In this document: one piece after another, positions 1 through 13,052 of the stretch
Position numbering within the stretch: position 1 is the stretch's first letter
How the letters are laid out: each line of letters opens with the position of its first letter
Source of the DNA: Linanthus parryae
Taxonomy: Eukaryota > Streptophyta > Magnoliopsida > Ericales > Polemoniaceae
Assembly: GCA_023055425.1 (NCBI GenBank)
Contig: JALGPY010000004.1
Span: 20,421,718 to 20,485,717 of the forward strand
Reading direction: 5' to 3'
Length of the DNA: 64,000 nucleotides
The notes under the pieces: model-generated
Told to the model about the DNA's origin: nothing
Databases searched by the model: none
The model's input: only the letters and a program-made list of their open reading frames with translations
Translations under genes and position numbers: made by a program

Positions 1-243
1 ACATTCCGTAATGCACACCCATGTGTTGGATCATGATATCTCCATATCAATCCAACCCCATACTAGTCTATAGATGATTGTCCCATTTAATCATTATACT
101 CGACTAGGGATATTTAAGATAAAAAACACGATTGTAAATCTAAGGACTTCATTATATTAAATATCCAATAAATAATAAATGAATTTCTAGCCAATTACAA
201 ATTCATACTAAAATAGATTGCCTCTAGGGCATCTATTCCAACA
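1..243 (-). repeat. copia 3' LTR, first 243 bases (truncated by window)
   Basis: The segment ends on the plus strand in ...ctattccaaca, so on the minus strand the LTR starts TGTTGGAATAG, a common plant copia LTR start. It is collinear with 7082-7324; differences are seen near 124, 214 and 219. Confidence 0.93.
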
Positions 244-256
244 GTCTCCCACTTGC
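244..256 (-). other. copia polypurine tract
   Basis: On the minus strand the bases just before the 3' LTR read AAGTGGGAGAC, a purine-rich run where plus-strand DNA synthesis would be primed. It lies between the end of the RNase H reading frame and the LTR. Confidence 0.75.
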
Positions 257-257
257 A

Positions 258-3200
258 CTAGAGCCAATCTGGCGCATCTCGTATGCCCATACTCCTAGTG
301 TGCCCTTCATGCTTCCACTGCGTGAGAGGCTTTGTAAGCGGGTCTGACAGATTATCATCTGTAGGAATCTTGCATTTCCGAACGTCTCCTCCATCGATAA
401 TATCTCGAATCAGATGAAACTTCCTGAGCACGTGCTTGGACTTCTGGTGCGATCTTGGTTCCTTTGATTGCGCGATCGCCCCAGTGTTGTCACAGAACAA
501 CTCCACTGGATCCGCAATGCTAGGGACCACACCAAGTTCAGAAACAAACTTTCTGATCCAAACAGCCTCCTTTGCTGCGCCATTTGCAGCAATGTACTCA
601 GCCTCTGTTGTAGAATCAGCTACCGTCTCTTGCTTGGAACTCTTCCAGCTCACCGCTGCTCCATTCAGGCAAAACACATATCCCGACTGTGATCTGAAGT
701 CATCTCTATCGGTTTGGAAGCTTGCATCAGTGTAACCCCTTACACGCAACTCTTCCTCACCGCCAAACATCAAGAAAGCATCCTTAGTTCTTCTCAAGTA
801 CTTTAGGATGTTCTTGACAGCAATCCAGTGACTCTCACCCGGATTGGATTGGTATCTGCTTGTCATACTCAAGGCATATGACACATCTGGTCTAGTACAT
901 AACATGGCGTACATGATAGATCCTATGGCCGAGGCATAGGGAATCCTACTCATGCGTTCCTTCTCAATCTCATTGGAAGGACATCCACTCTTCGAAAGAG
1001 TGATTCCATGTGACATGGGCAAGAATCCCTTCTTGGAATCTTGCATGTTGAACCGTTTCAACACCTTGTCAATGTATGTACTTTGACTTAGGCCTAGCAA
1101 CCTCTTAGATCTATCTCTATAGATCTTTATACCGAGTATATAGGCTGCTTCCCCTAAGTCCTTCATTGAGAAACACTTTCCTAGCCAATCTTTCACAGAT
1201 TGCAGCATGGGAATGTCGTTTCCAATGAGTAGTATGTCATCCACATACAAGACCAGAAAAGCTACAGAGCTCCCACTAACCTTCTTGTAAACACAAGACT
1301 CATCTTCGTTTCTGATGAAGCCAAACTCTTTGACCACTTCATCAAAACGTCGATTCCAACTCCTAGAAGCTTGCTTCAATCCATAAATGGATCGTTGCAG
1401 CTTACAGACTTTGTTGGCTTGCTTTGGATCCTCAAAACCCTCCGGCTGTATCATATACACGTCCTCGAGGAGATTCCCATAAAGGAATGCTGTTTTGACA
1501 TCCATCTGCCAAATCTCATAGTCGTAGTATGCTGCAATCGCAAGTAGGATTCGGATGGATTTGGTCATAGCGACTGGTGAAAAGGTTTCATCATAGTCAA
1601 TACCATGAATCTGTCTGAATCCTTTAGCCACCAATCGGCCCTTATAGGTAATCACATTACCATCCATGTCGATCTTCTTCTTGAAGACCCACTTGCACCC
1701 TATGGGCCGCGCCCCATCAGGTGGTTCCACCAAAGTCCATACTTTGTTGGTATACATGGATTCCATCTCGGATCTCATGGCTTCAAGCCACTTCTGCGAG
1801 TCTGGGCCATTCATGGCCTCCTCATAGGTAGTAGGCTCATCATCTATGAGCATCGTGTCACCGGAATCAGTTACGAGAAGTCCGTACCTCTCGGGTTCCT
1901 GGCGCACTCTACTAGATCTACGAAGCTCTTGTGTTACCTGAACAGGTGGATCCACAACTGCTTGTGATTCCTGTTCATGTTCCATAATCGGTTCAGTGAT
2001 TTGTGGTTCTTGAACTTCTTCAAGTTCTACATTCCTCCCACTTGCTTCTTTAGAGACAAACTCTCTTTCTAGAAACACGCCGGTCCGAGCAACAAACACT
2101 TTGTTCTCGGTTGGATTGTAGAAGTAGTATCCCTTAGTTTCCTTAGGGTACCCCACAAATTTACACTTATCCGATTTAGGCCCTAGCTTGTCTGATTGTA
2201 AACGTTTTACATAGACATCGCAGCCCCAAATCCTCATGAACGATAGTGTGGGACGCCTCCCACTCCACATCTCATATGGTGTCTTCATGACTGATTTAGA
2301 TGGAACACGGTTAATGGTGAAAGCTGCACTTAATAGAGCGTAGCCCCAAAACGATAATGGAAGATCGGTTTGACACATCATAGACCGAACCATATCCAAT
2401 AGGGTTCGATTCCTCCTCTCGGACACGCCATTCCATTGTGGCATTCCGGGTGGAGTGAGTTGGGACACGATCCCACACTCTCTAAGATAGTCGTCAAACT
2501 CTTGGCTCAAGTATTCTCCTCCACGATCCGATCGTAGAGCCTTGATACTTTTGCCAAGTTGCTTCTCTACTTCATTCTTGAATTCCTTGAACACTTCAAA
2601 GGATTCGGATTTTGCCCTCATAAGGTACACAAATCCATATCTACTGTAATCATCAGTAAACGTAATGAAGTAGACATAACCACCCCTGGCAGGCGTGGCA
2701 AATGGCCCACACACATCGGTATGTATGAGCGCCAATTGCTCACTAGTCCTCTCACCTTTCTTATTGAAAGGGGACTTTGTCATTTTTCCCAATAAACAAG
2801 CCTCACATGTCTCATATGATTCAAAATCAAATGAGTCTAGTAATCCATCCTTATGGAGTCTAGATACACGTTTCTCATTTATGTGGCCTAAACGACAATG
2901 CCATAAATAAGCAGGATTTAAATCATTTATTTTAATCCGCTTGGTATTAATGTTGTAGACAGGATTACTTAGATCAAGGACATAAAGTCCATTAAATAAT
3001 TGCGCACTAAAATAGTGAATATTATTCAAATAAAAGGAACAACAATTGTTCTTTATTGAAATAATAAAACCTTCCTTGTCCAAACAAGAAATAGAAATAA
3101 TGTTTCTGCTCATAGCAGGCACAAAATAGCAATTATTTAATTCTAAAACTAATCCTGAAGGCAGAGATAGCTCGCACACGCCTATGGCCAACGCAGCAAC

Positions 3201-3272
3201 CTTTGCTCCATTCCCAACGCGCAGATCTACCTCCCCTTTAGCCAATCTTTTACTTCTCTTTAGATCCTGCAT
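258..3272 (-). pseudogene. copia pol: integrase, reverse transcriptase, RNase H (1004 codons open)
   Basis: This frame encodes the later part of a copia polyprotein that copies and integrates the element. A GAG-pre-integrase zinc site is H125, H130, C156, C159. The integrase core shows D186, D249 and E285, exactly DD35E, in HTDVCGP, RSDRGGEY and NGVSERRN. Reverse transcriptase carries YVDD at 676-679, preceded by QMDVKTAFL. RNase H follows, with YTDASF near 848 and TTEAEYIA near 890. The frame is in phase with the nucleocapsid/protease frame but separated from it by a TGA at 3276-3278. The listed methionine start is therefore only the first ATG after that stop, and the true product would be a Gag-Pol polyprotein. 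Catalytic residues look intact, so the stop is the main defect here. Confidence 0.93.
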
Positions 3273-3275
3273 ATT

Positions 3276-3641
3276 TCAACAAATATGAGATCCACATCCA
3301 GTATCTAATACCCATGATGTAGAGACAGTTAAATTGACATCTACAACAAAAATACCTGGTGGTGGTGGAATCACTATTCCAAGCCTCTTGTCCTCCAGAT
3401 ATTTTGGGCAGTTCCTCCTCCAGTGTCCAGGTTGACTACAGTAGTGACATTCACCCTTAGTCACGACCTTGGCAATGCCACCAACAGGCTTAAGGGCTTG
3501 TTCCTTGGACTTAGCAGCTGACTTGCCTTTTCCCTTGGAGGAAGAGGCAAACTTTTTACCCTTTCCTTTATGCACCATCATTATGGCCTTGCCCTTACCC
3601 TTGTTGATGCTCTGTTCAGCCGTCCTCAACATGTTGAGCAA
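3276..3641 (-). pseudogene. copia nucleocapsid zinc knuckle and start of protease
   Basis: The frame holds a CCHC knuckle, CHYCSQPGHWRRNC, which binds RNA in the Gag particle, after a lysine-rich stretch. It then holds the protease active site DTGCGSH near its end. It stops at a TGA (3276-3278) right after GSHIC; the reading frame resumes two codons later as the pol frame. Upstream it should join gag, but gag is in a different frame. The apparent start at 3641 is internal to the family's polyprotein, not a true start. Confidence 0.88.
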
Positions 3642-4239
3642 ATCTGGCAGTGGTTTTAACGATCTCGTTCATGTTATAGTTCATAATGAACTGTCCATAA
3701 CTCTCGGGCAACGATTGCAACACGAGATCGGTTGCCAACTCTTGGCCGACCGGGAACCCAAGCCGGGCGAGATTCTCCAAGTACCCGATCATTCGGAGTA
3801 TATGGGGTCCCACCGGGTTCCCTTCTGCCAGATGACATTTGAACAGTGCCTTTGAGACCTCATACCTCTCTACCCTCGCCTGCTCTTGGAAGAGCTGCTT
3901 TAGATGTTCGATCATATCGACAGCATTCATGTTCTCATGTTGCTTCTGAAGCTCAGAGGTCATGGTGCAAAGCATTAGGCAGGCCGCATCATTAGCGTCA
4001 TCAACACGCTTTTGATACGCCTTTAAGGCAGCAGGTGTCTGATTCTCTGGACCTTCTGGAACTTGCTCCTCTATTGCGTACAGCTTCTTCTCTTGCTTGA
4101 GAACAATTCTCAAGTTTCTGTACCAATCAAGGAAGTTGGTTCCAGAGAGCTTGTCCTTCTCAAGGACAGATCGTAGGGAATGTTGTGAACTCGATGAGTT
4201 GTTTGCCATTTGGAATTCTACAAAAAGGAAAATACGCAA
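3616..4239 (-). pseudogene. copia gag (capsid), C-terminus frameshifted
   Basis: The 207-codon frame begins MRIFLFVEFQMANNSS; the MANNSS methionine, about ten codons in, is the likelier start. LSGTNFLDWYRNLRIVL is typical of the copia Gag N-terminus (DUF4219/UBN2 type), followed by the usual helical capsid segment. It forms the cytoplasmic virus-like particle. Near 3650-3665 the frame departs from the expected Gag and runs to a stop. The other frame continues into the zinc-knuckle segment starting at 3641, so one base has probably been gained or lost. Confidence 0.88.
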
Positions 4240-5879
4240 GTTTTAGTATTTGTGAATTTTTGACTATATTTAATAATGGCTAGTTTATTAAATATAGCTC
4301 CCACTATTTTTCTACGGATTAATAACCCTCAAGATATTAATGCGGAAAATATCCTTATATTTTCTAGTGGGCCAAGATCCATCTTTTTCATCTCCTTATG
4401 AGCTTGCTTTGGCAAGTCACCCATAATTCGATTACTTCTTAGGTAGGAACGATTCCAATTGCATCCCATATGCAACTCTTGGTTCAATCGGGCAAATAAC
4501 TCCTTATTTATCCATCCTCATGGATAATCCCAATTGATTGCCTCTAGGTTTCTTAATCAAATTAATAGCCTAGTTGTGTTCAACCTCTTATCTAAACAAT
4601 TGCACATTGTTACGTGCCATCGCATTCCATCATTATGAACCAAGTCGCCATGCTTTGGCACGCACGAACTTGATAAATAATGATGATAATGAGTGTTTAA
4701 ATAACGAGAAGGCAAGAACACAATATTTTAAAATTTGAGGGATTTTTTTAATTTTAATTTATTTTGTTGATCAATATCAACTAATCTATCTATTTGAGTT
4801 TGGGCACAACTCCAAATAATAGATCCGGGTTGTCTAATTATCTTATTATCCTAATTGCATGCATCATCCATACACCAACCACACAAATAATAAGACAATA
4901 AATAAACAACCACAAAACAGAAATTAAACGTGATGTGGATATGGCCTTTTCTAGACTAAGATAATTCCAAGCCAATGGAATTATCTATGAACCCTAAATA
5001 AACACATCTCCATGCGTCTTGATCTTTTGGTCCATCCTTCATAGTCATGTGGAATGCTCCATGCTCCATGCTCCATCTTTTGTGGCTTCTTTGGCTTTGG
5101 GCTTCTTTTCTCCAATCTTGGCTAACAATCTACTTTATCTAGCACTAGCTAATATCTATACTAAATAAAATAAATCTCACAAGTTGAGAAAAAAAATGGC
5201 ACGCAGGCCATAAAACCCTAATTAATTATTACAATTAATTGATCAGCTCGCAGGCCGTAAAACCAAACCACAAAATTAAACATCCACATCAAACCACATC
5301 CTAAGGCCATATCCAATCACCATGCGATTTGCACATAAACAGTTAAAATCCAATTTTAACGTGCTTGGTCAATTTTAATTGATTTTAGGATTTCTAGGGT
5401 TAAAACGGTCCATGGGCCCAACAATCCAATTGCCCGGGCCCAAATAAGTGAACCATAAAGCCCTAGGGCCGGCCCGGCCCAAAACCCGCAAGCTAGGCCC
5501 GCGGGTTAGGGCCGCCCGGCCCCATAGGGCGCCAAGCTTGGGCGGCAAGCAAGGGGGCGGTCCCCTAGGGGGCCGAACCTCCTTGTGGAGGTTGTTTCCA
5601 AAACAACCTCCTTGCTTGGAGCCCAAGTTTGGTTGTTTCCTTGTTGTGGGAGAACTCCTTCTTCCCCAAGGATGCCCAAACCCTAGATCTAAGATCCTAA
5701 AATTTCTCAAACTCACCAATTCATGCATCCAATGCAATAATTGGGTCTTGTTATGATTAATTCTTTGACAAATTGCATCCAATGCTTGATTTGTCTTGTT
5801 TTACGCGATAAACAACAAATTAAGGTGTAAAACAACAAGAATGTAACACATAAACTACGTTTATGCTCTATGACCTGTG
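4240..5879 (-). other. copia 5' leader, no gene recognised
   Basis: About 1.6 kb lies between gag and the primer-binding site. It has AT-rich stretches and a GC-rich block near 5450-5600. The open frames here (for example 5375-5782) resemble no known domain. Long untranslated leaders occur in plant copia elements; an intron or packaging signal may be present but cannot be shown. Confidence 0.6.
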
Positions 5880-5891
5880 GCTCTGATACCA
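5880..5891 (-). other. copia primer-binding site (initiator tRNA-Met)
   Basis: On the minus strand TGGTATCAGAGC starts one base after the 5' LTR end. This is the standard complement of the 3' end of plant initiator tRNA-Met, used to prime minus-strand cDNA. Confidence 0.93.
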
Positions 5892-5892
5892 C

Positions 5893-7324
5893 TGTAGGGT
5901 TTTGATTCATGGATCGCGCAAACGGAAGCATAATGAAATAAACAACCATGCAAAACCCTCCAAGGATCACAAGTCTAGATGCATAACGATAGTGAAGGTA
6001 AGAAATCATAAACACACCTTTGGGTTCTCCTTGATGACTTCAAACGCGAATAGTGTCACGTTCTCTATAGTTGATCCACGCCTAGAGTTGATCCTAGATC
6101 TCCAATCTCCTTGGTGCTAGCCCGGAATGAAAGGAGGGTGAAGGAATCACGCAAAACGAGGCACAAAAAGGGGGTTCGGCCCCTTTGTGGCGTCGGGGAC
6201 GAGTGGGCGGCGGCAAGGGGGCGGCGTCCCTCTTGTTGCTTGCTCTCTCTCTCCTTTGTTCTCTCCTACTCTTGTTATGTTCTCTTTAGAGCATAAGTTG
6301 TTGTAGGGAAGGAAGGAGGAGGGTCCTTTATATAGTCCAACAACTCCTTGTTAACTACCTAAAGGACTTATTCTAGTCCTACTAGAATTCAATTTAGTCC
6401 CTTCCTTGCAAATTAGTCCCTACTAAGTTTGCAAGGGTTTGCAAAGTGATCCTTCTAATTAATTAATCCTATTAATTAATTCCCAAATCTAGTACAACTC
6501 TATATAGCGTGTGACCCCATAGGTTCTATCTAGTTGGTAGCAACTCTTTGCTAATATGGAGCGGTTTCTAGCAAAACATCCATTCTAGCCAACTAATAGA
6601 ATAGTCATCTAGACAACCTTGTACAAGTAATTGTATCATCCCTTTGCCTCCATATCCGGATTGGACACGAGACATACAAGTCACACTCGTATATCCAATC
6701 CCTAGTTTCTCGATCCATGGAATAGCCTTATTCGTGCAAATAACATCAATATCTCATATATTGATTTATTTGAGTCTGGCCAGACATTCTATAAGCACTA
6801 TCCTCGAGTGGCCTTGGATATTTGCTCCCGTTATGTGGGAGGGGCAAATCCTCTCTACGTCCACTACGATCCCTAAGCTTGCTTCTCATTGTATCCAGTA
6901 CACGCTTTTATAGCTACCCAGTTACGGTGTAGCGTTTAACGCTACCAAGATCACAATGATCCACAACTAGAATATCTAGTGACTTCAAGTCTAAGGATGA
7001 CAATACCATTGTACCCGAGAAGCACTTGTGACTCAACATAACGTGTATTTAGCCTTCTCGGTAATGGGTCAATCCAGTGCAACATTCCGTAATGCACACC
7101 CATGTGTTGGATCATGATATCTCCATATCAATCCAACCCCATACTAGTCTATAGATGATTGTCCCATTTAATCATTATACTCGACTAGGGATATTTAAGA
7201 TAAACAACACGATTGTAAATCTAAGGACTTCATTATATTAAATATCCAATAAATAATAAATGAATTTCTAGCCAATTACAAATTCATACTAAACTAGACT
7301 GCCTCTAGGGCATCTATTCCAACA
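5893..7324 (-). repeat. copia 5' LTR, complete, 1432 bp
   Basis: The LTR runs TGTTGG...CCTACA on the minus strand. Its U3 end (7082-7324) matches the 3' LTR at 1-243. The right boundary is where similarity to the LTR stops and Tat-gypsy pol sequence begins. Confidence 0.92.
6326..6335 (-). promoter_or_regulatory. copia LTR TATA box
   Basis: The minus strand reads CTATATAAAG inside the LTR, followed downstream by a CT-rich stretch suited to a transcription start. It would drive the element's genomic RNA toward lower coordinates. Confidence 0.7.
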
Positions 7325-9237
7325 ATTTGCTCAAAAAGGAATGCGACATTCTTATGGACGGAGGAACATCAGGCTGCATTTGAGAAGCTGAAGAAGTTGT
7401 TAACATCTCCAAGAGTCATGATCGCACCCCAACTGGGATCGCCTCTACTATTATATCTAACTTCGACAAAGAGGTCGATCGGGGCATTGCTAGCCTAGGA
7501 GTTCGAGGGACAGGAAAGGCCAGTATACTGCATCTCGTGCATGATCCAGGTTGCAGAATCCAGGTACACGGATATCGAACGCCACTGCCTTGCTTTATTT
7601 TTTGCAATTGAAAAATTAAAGCACTATTTTGCTTCACATAAAGTGGTCATCATTACAAAGAACGATCATATTCGATATCTGCTGGGACGCTCACCTCCTT
7701 GTGGGAGATTGGCCAAGTGATACATGACTATCTCCCAATACGACATAGTCTGTGCGCGTCCGAAGGCCATTAAATCACAAGCAATGGCGGACTTGTTGGC
7801 CTAGTTCCCGGATGAAAGCTGCGAACCTCTAGCAGAGGAGGAATTCGAAGGGCCAGAGATATACGCGATCAACAATCTCTATTCGAGGCTGCAATTTGAT
7901 GGATCATCCAAAAGGTTTGGAGGTGGAATTGGAGTGGTGTTGATCAAACCTGATCAGGAAGTCATCCAAATGCCGACCAAGCTAGACTTCGCGGTGACCA
8001 ATAATGAAGCTGAATATGAGGCTCTGATAGCAGGATTACTTGCAGCAAAGGCCCTGGAGGTTCAAAATCTCATCATAATGGGGGATGGCTCATAGTGAAG
8101 AAAGCTTCAGCGGAGTATGCCTTGAAATAAATTAACTTACTAAAATACAAGTCAATAGTGCAGAAGCTGGTCCAGAAGTTCGAATCTGTCAGGTACGAAC
8201 ACACTCCACGATCTGATAACCGACACGCGGATGCACTAGCCACTTTGGGATCCATGATCAGTTCCGATAAGTGTCCAGCAAAAATCTCAATCGAGGTTAA
8301 GACAACCCCATCTCTGGTAAAAGAGCTATGCGAATAAGAGTCTGCAGAGGAGGCGGACTGGAGGAAGCCCATAGTGCGCGCGATAGCTGAAGGCACGAGC
8401 AAAGAAAGCTGGGTCTCCAGGGTTTTGTATACATGAAAGTCTGCTGTACTACAAAGGCCCTGGGGGAATTATGATGCGATGCGTGACAGAAGAGGAAGGA
8501 CGAGTAACCTTAGAAAAGATCCATCAGCACTCATGCGGAGAAAACGAGATCTCTATCTACAGAAAGGCGCAGAGATATGGAATTCATTGTCCTCAGATGG
8601 CATATTTCGCCGCCATCATACAGAGCAACTGCGGAAAATGCGCGCTGATAAAGGTCTCCCTGGAAGTTGCTGCAATTGAAGATGAGGATTGGCGAAACCC
8701 ATAATTGAGTATCTACGAGATGGGAATTTGCCAAACAACAGAATGGAAGCTGACAAGCTTAAAAGAAAGGCAGCTCGATATGTCCTGCAAGAAGATCTAC
8801 TTTTGTGAAAGGGGCACAATGAGAACTTACTCATATGCCTAAACGGGCAAGAAATCCAGGAGGTCATGGAGATATCCCATCAAGTGGAGCACCAAGGAGG
8901 CGCGAAATTGTGCAGGCTGCTCTTAACTGTTGGCTACTTTTGGCCAACTATGGAGGTCGACTGTCGCGCGAAGGTCAAGAGATGCCAACATTTCCAGTTC
9001 CATGGAAATCTAGTCCATGATCCGGCTTTTGATCTGCATGCTCTAGGGACTCCCTGGCCATTTCATACGTGGTCCCTGGACTTCATTGGTCCCATCCGTC
9101 CACCATCGCATGGAAATCAGTTCATCCTCACCGGGACAGAGTAATTCACCAAATGGGTTGAGGCAGTCCTGCTCAAGACGGCCAACGCAGCAGCTGTGGT
9201 CAAGTTCATACAGGAAAACATTGTTCACCGTTTTGGA
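7325..9237 (+). pseudogene. decayed Tat-lineage gypsy pol fragment (RNase H, archaeal RNase H, integrase)
   Basis: The segment is collinear with the RNase H-integrase frame of element C (about 26326-28240), with nearly the same total length but many stops and small shifts. Recognisable pieces, in order: FEKLKKLLTSPRVMIAPQ; an archaeal-type RNase H with NNEAEYEALIAGL near 8000; a first zinc-binding block near 8460-8690; then KRKAARYVLQEDLL and HQVEHQGGAKLC near 8770-8915; and the integrase start DFIGPIRPPSHGNQF near 9080-9120. Similarity fades at about 9237, before the last integrase catalytic residues. The left part is missing where the copia element begins. Confidence 0.88.
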
Positions 9238-10425
9238 GGCGATATTGAAACGCCATAAAAAGCATGAGGATGGATGACCCAGAGTTCATTGAAGCAAGGA
9301 GAGCCTACAAAATATTCAACATCCACGGAAGACACCAATTGTGTGATGGACTTGATTTACGAAGATAATGGCAAGCATGAACAGTTGAGGCTGCATACAA
9401 GAAAATGAGAAGAGAAACGCAAGTTCCATGACGACACAAAGGCAGCAACAATGGATAATTCACTTGACGTCACTGTGATGACGACAATAAATCTTCTTCG
9501 TATTATTTCCATTTCAGCTTGCAAGTTTTCTGAACTTCTTCACCCTTTAAGTACGAGCAATTAAGATTTACCGAAGCCGCGATACTAAAGAAGCTGAACT
9601 CGAGCTAACCTTGGCTGTATCCGAACATCATGGGAAGAGTTTGGCAGTCCCCCAGACGACCACCAATGAAGAACAACGGACATATACTTGGACTTAACTT
9701 TCCTCGTTATCATCATGGTGTCCATGCTTGAGATGCAAATGATCACTGGAGGCATGATCATTTACACAAGGCGGTGATGATTTCCATGAGGAGTGATGAT
9801 GACTTTTGCGCTCGTAGTGATGTGGGGTTGCCGAAGTTTGAACCTCAACATGGAAAATATGGCGATCGTGGCGTTTTTGGCAACATAGACAACCCTTGTT
9901 GCTGGAAATGATGGCTTCGTACATAAAGTAGTTGCAGCATCACTGAGACCACGAAAAAAATTTCAAGTCAAACGCAAAATGATACTCCAACTACATTGAA
10001 GATAGATGCTAGTCACGATGATCCACCTGTTCTGACGATGACTACCAAGAAGATCAAGGTGGTACTGATAAACTATGGAAGGATCTTCCTCCGGTGCTGA
10101 GATTGATCACTTCTCTTCCTTTTTCTATAATGTACCTTGGACACCAAGATTTTTAATCAAGTAACATTTTTTTCATTCTACTGTACTTTACTTTCAACAT
10201 GTACTACCAACAAAACCTTCAATCACCTTACAAGACCGAATCACAGTAACGACCTTCTATTTAGCATTCAAATATGTCCTTGCTAAAAAGTGGACTTCCT
10301 TTTTTGTTATGACTGAACTCGGAACGAATTTCCAAGCTGCCTACGTACCCTCACATAATCAATTCAAGCGTAGTTCAATTTAACATTTGCATCTTATACT
10401 CGTGAGTTAGGAGTAACAAAGTTTT
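9238..10425. other. flank without recognisable gene
   Basis: No domain or credible long frame is seen on either strand. The first about 200 bases after the pol fragment may be more of the same decayed element (a weak match to the C-terminal tail of its integrase frame). The rest could be its old 3' untranslated region. The segment ends at the left border of gypsy element A; its last five bases, gtttt, are A's probable target duplication. Confidence 0.5.
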
Positions 10426-13052
10426 TGTAACACCCCACGATCCCCAAGCTTTTCGTTCCGGACCGGAGAGCCCAGGAGGGTGCTACTCATAATGAAATGG
10501 CGGATACCAAGAACAAACACTGCTATAATTATATATTACATATCCCAACAATCTTAAACATTGTCTTAAAATATTATTACACAAAAGATTTAACCGGTCT
10601 AGAGTCTGAGTTACTACGAGTACTGATAAGCACTAGGTGAGTTGCGTTTCCCCCTCCTATGCCAAGCCGTCTTTGTCTAGAGCTGCGGTGAGAATAAAAC
10701 AGGAACCGCAGTTTTTTCTAAAGTCAACAATGAAATACTGAGTAAGTAAACACCCAAGCTTGTAAACAGACTATGAAGCATATCTTTCGAAAAGACAATT
10801 ATAAAGGAGAATGAACAATAACTGAATAAATACTTGAGGAATAATGTATGAATACTATAACTCATATCAAATTCTCTTTCTTTTGCCTTGCATCTCAATC
10901 TTTCTTATATCTCAAACAGTGAATATCACTCCCAATCTATCTCTTCTTTCTTTTCATAAATCTCTTTCTCAAGGAACTCGTATTATTAACTTGTTGATAC
11001 GGGGAAGATCTATCCTTTCACTAGCTACCATGACCATAAGTGCCGGCACCCCCTAAGACTTCTTGCGGCCAGAGAGGTAAGTACATGGAGACACTCGGCA
11101 GGTCGCGACCGGGTTAAAATAATACTTGGTCGAGTGACCGAAGTCAACACGACAATCTATCAATAATATATTGATCCCCGCACAACTCTTTCCGCTTTGC
11201 ATTATTTATGAATTATTAATCTCGTGAGGCATTCTCAAAACATCTACTTCAAAAATACAATCAAATCTCAAATAAAACAGTCATATCGTAAAACACATTT
11301 TGAGACAAATAAAGAAATCGTGTTGGGCACGAAAGAAGCTAGGCACGCTAGACTAGGCATGTTTACTCACCTCAACTGTACGGCAAATAGCACGTAAGCT
11401 CTTACAGGTAGACGTAGCCCTCGTCTACAAATTCGTCACCTACAAATTTATAATTTCTAATTAATCGAGAGTCTAACTATCACGTAATATGCAAGTGATG
11501 ACGTGAGAACGTCCAATTTAATTTAATACTACGTCTAAATCTTTCTTTGTGACTATAATTTTCAAGAGTGTGCTAGTTTACAATAATCATATCTCTAAAT
11601 TATAATTATCTAATATTACTATTCAATTTCACAAATAATACACTTGTATTTTAAATAGTGAGAAAAATAATTTATTTACTTTTTAGAATTTCCCTAACTA
11701 TAAATCTTACAATAGGCAAACACTATCTTAAACATTATTGTAAAGAACCACATTTTATTCTTAATATTTTAACAATCATATTTAATTTTTCTAGAATAAA
11801 TTATCTATAGACAATAAATTGTTTAATTAATAAAATTAACTATTGGAGATATATTCTTAATTGTAAATTAAAAAGGCTATATACTAACTTGTTGAGGAGA
11901 TGATATCATAAAATATTTATTAAAAAAAGAAGTGTGATTTAGTTACTAATTATATGTATGAGAAATAATTATTTTTAATTTTATATAAAGATATTAGTTT
12001 AATAAACTATTCATAAATATTTATCAAATTACTTCATAACCTATTTTACCCTACAACGATATTTAGATAATAAATTTATTTAAAATATCAACTTACAATA
12101 TTTTGAGATTAACTAATCAAGTAAAACCGATATTTATTATTGAATAAATAGGCTCAATGTATTAAACAACTCTACTTTACTTTATAACAACTATTTATTG
12201 TAAAATTTCATTATCCAAGTTATTTCTATTTATAATAATTAGAAGTTTAGAAATTAACTTTAAATCCAAATTTCCTGTCCTTAAAATTTTCATACTTATA
12301 TATATATATATACATACAAAATTATGTAACCAATATTTCTGTAAAAGACACAATTACCCCCCCCGACCAAAATAACAGTCTCAGATGCCACAATAAATAC
12401 CCTCAAATTTTCAGAAAGTACAAAACAACCCCCTTCTCATAACTATAAATAGTTCTGAAAACGACAGATTATACCCCCAAGTTGTAAGAAAAGACACTTT
12501 CACCCCATATACGTAAACTATCAAATTGATCTATATAAGCATGGATTCAAGACTGAAGTAGCGATTTTGATTGCATAAAACGACTAATTAGAGGATTTAG
12601 AGTGTACCCGCACCGAGAATCGCTGTAACGGTCAAGAATTGCATCGGTTCGAGGTCGCCGGAGATGGTGGGCGACCGGAGCTTTTCTGGTCACTTCTGGG
12701 TATGGGTGAGTCCTCCTAGGTATTGGGAGAGCCTCTGGAGACTGAAGAGATAGAGAGATGGAGGTGGGTGGTCTTGATTTGATCGGGTCAAGCTCGTCGC
12801 CGGAAAAAATGGTGGACGGCGGCGACGGTGGCTTTGTAACTCCACTGTTGCTGCCTCCTTGCTATTTCTGGAGCCTTTTCTTGGATCTCCCGAGAGTGGA
12901 GGAGGGAGAAGGAGGCTGGGAAAGAGAGAGGAGCAGGTGGAGGTGGCGTGGATTTCCCGTCGGGTTTTTCCGGCGGCGGTTGTTGCTGCTGGCTTTCTTT
13001 CTGTTCGACCAAGCGAGAGGGAGGCACAGAGGGAGTGCAGGAGGGAGAGAGA

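Larger units (their letters stand above)
1..7324 (-). mobile_element. Ty1/copia LTR retrotransposon, cut at the left by the window edge
   Basis: Read on the minus strand the order is 5' LTR (7324-5893), primer-binding site, long leader, gag, nucleocapsid/protease, integrase, reverse transcriptase, RNase H, polypurine tract and the first part of the 3' LTR (243-1). Integrase before reverse transcriptase is the copia order. The first 243 bases match 7082-7324 with about three mismatches and no length change, so the element is fairly young. The left end and left target duplication are outside the window. On the right it abuts a Tat-gypsy pol fragment at 7325, probably the sequence it inserted into. 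Coding capacity is damaged by one frameshift and one in-frame stop. Confidence 0.95.

Noticed and set aside
5375..5782. 135-codon frame in the copia leader
   Set aside because: It has biased Gly/Pro/Arg composition from a GC-rich patch, an overlapping frame on the other strand and no domain.
9694..9924. 76-codon His-rich frame in the flank
   Set aside because: It is low complexity, with no match to any family and no supporting context.
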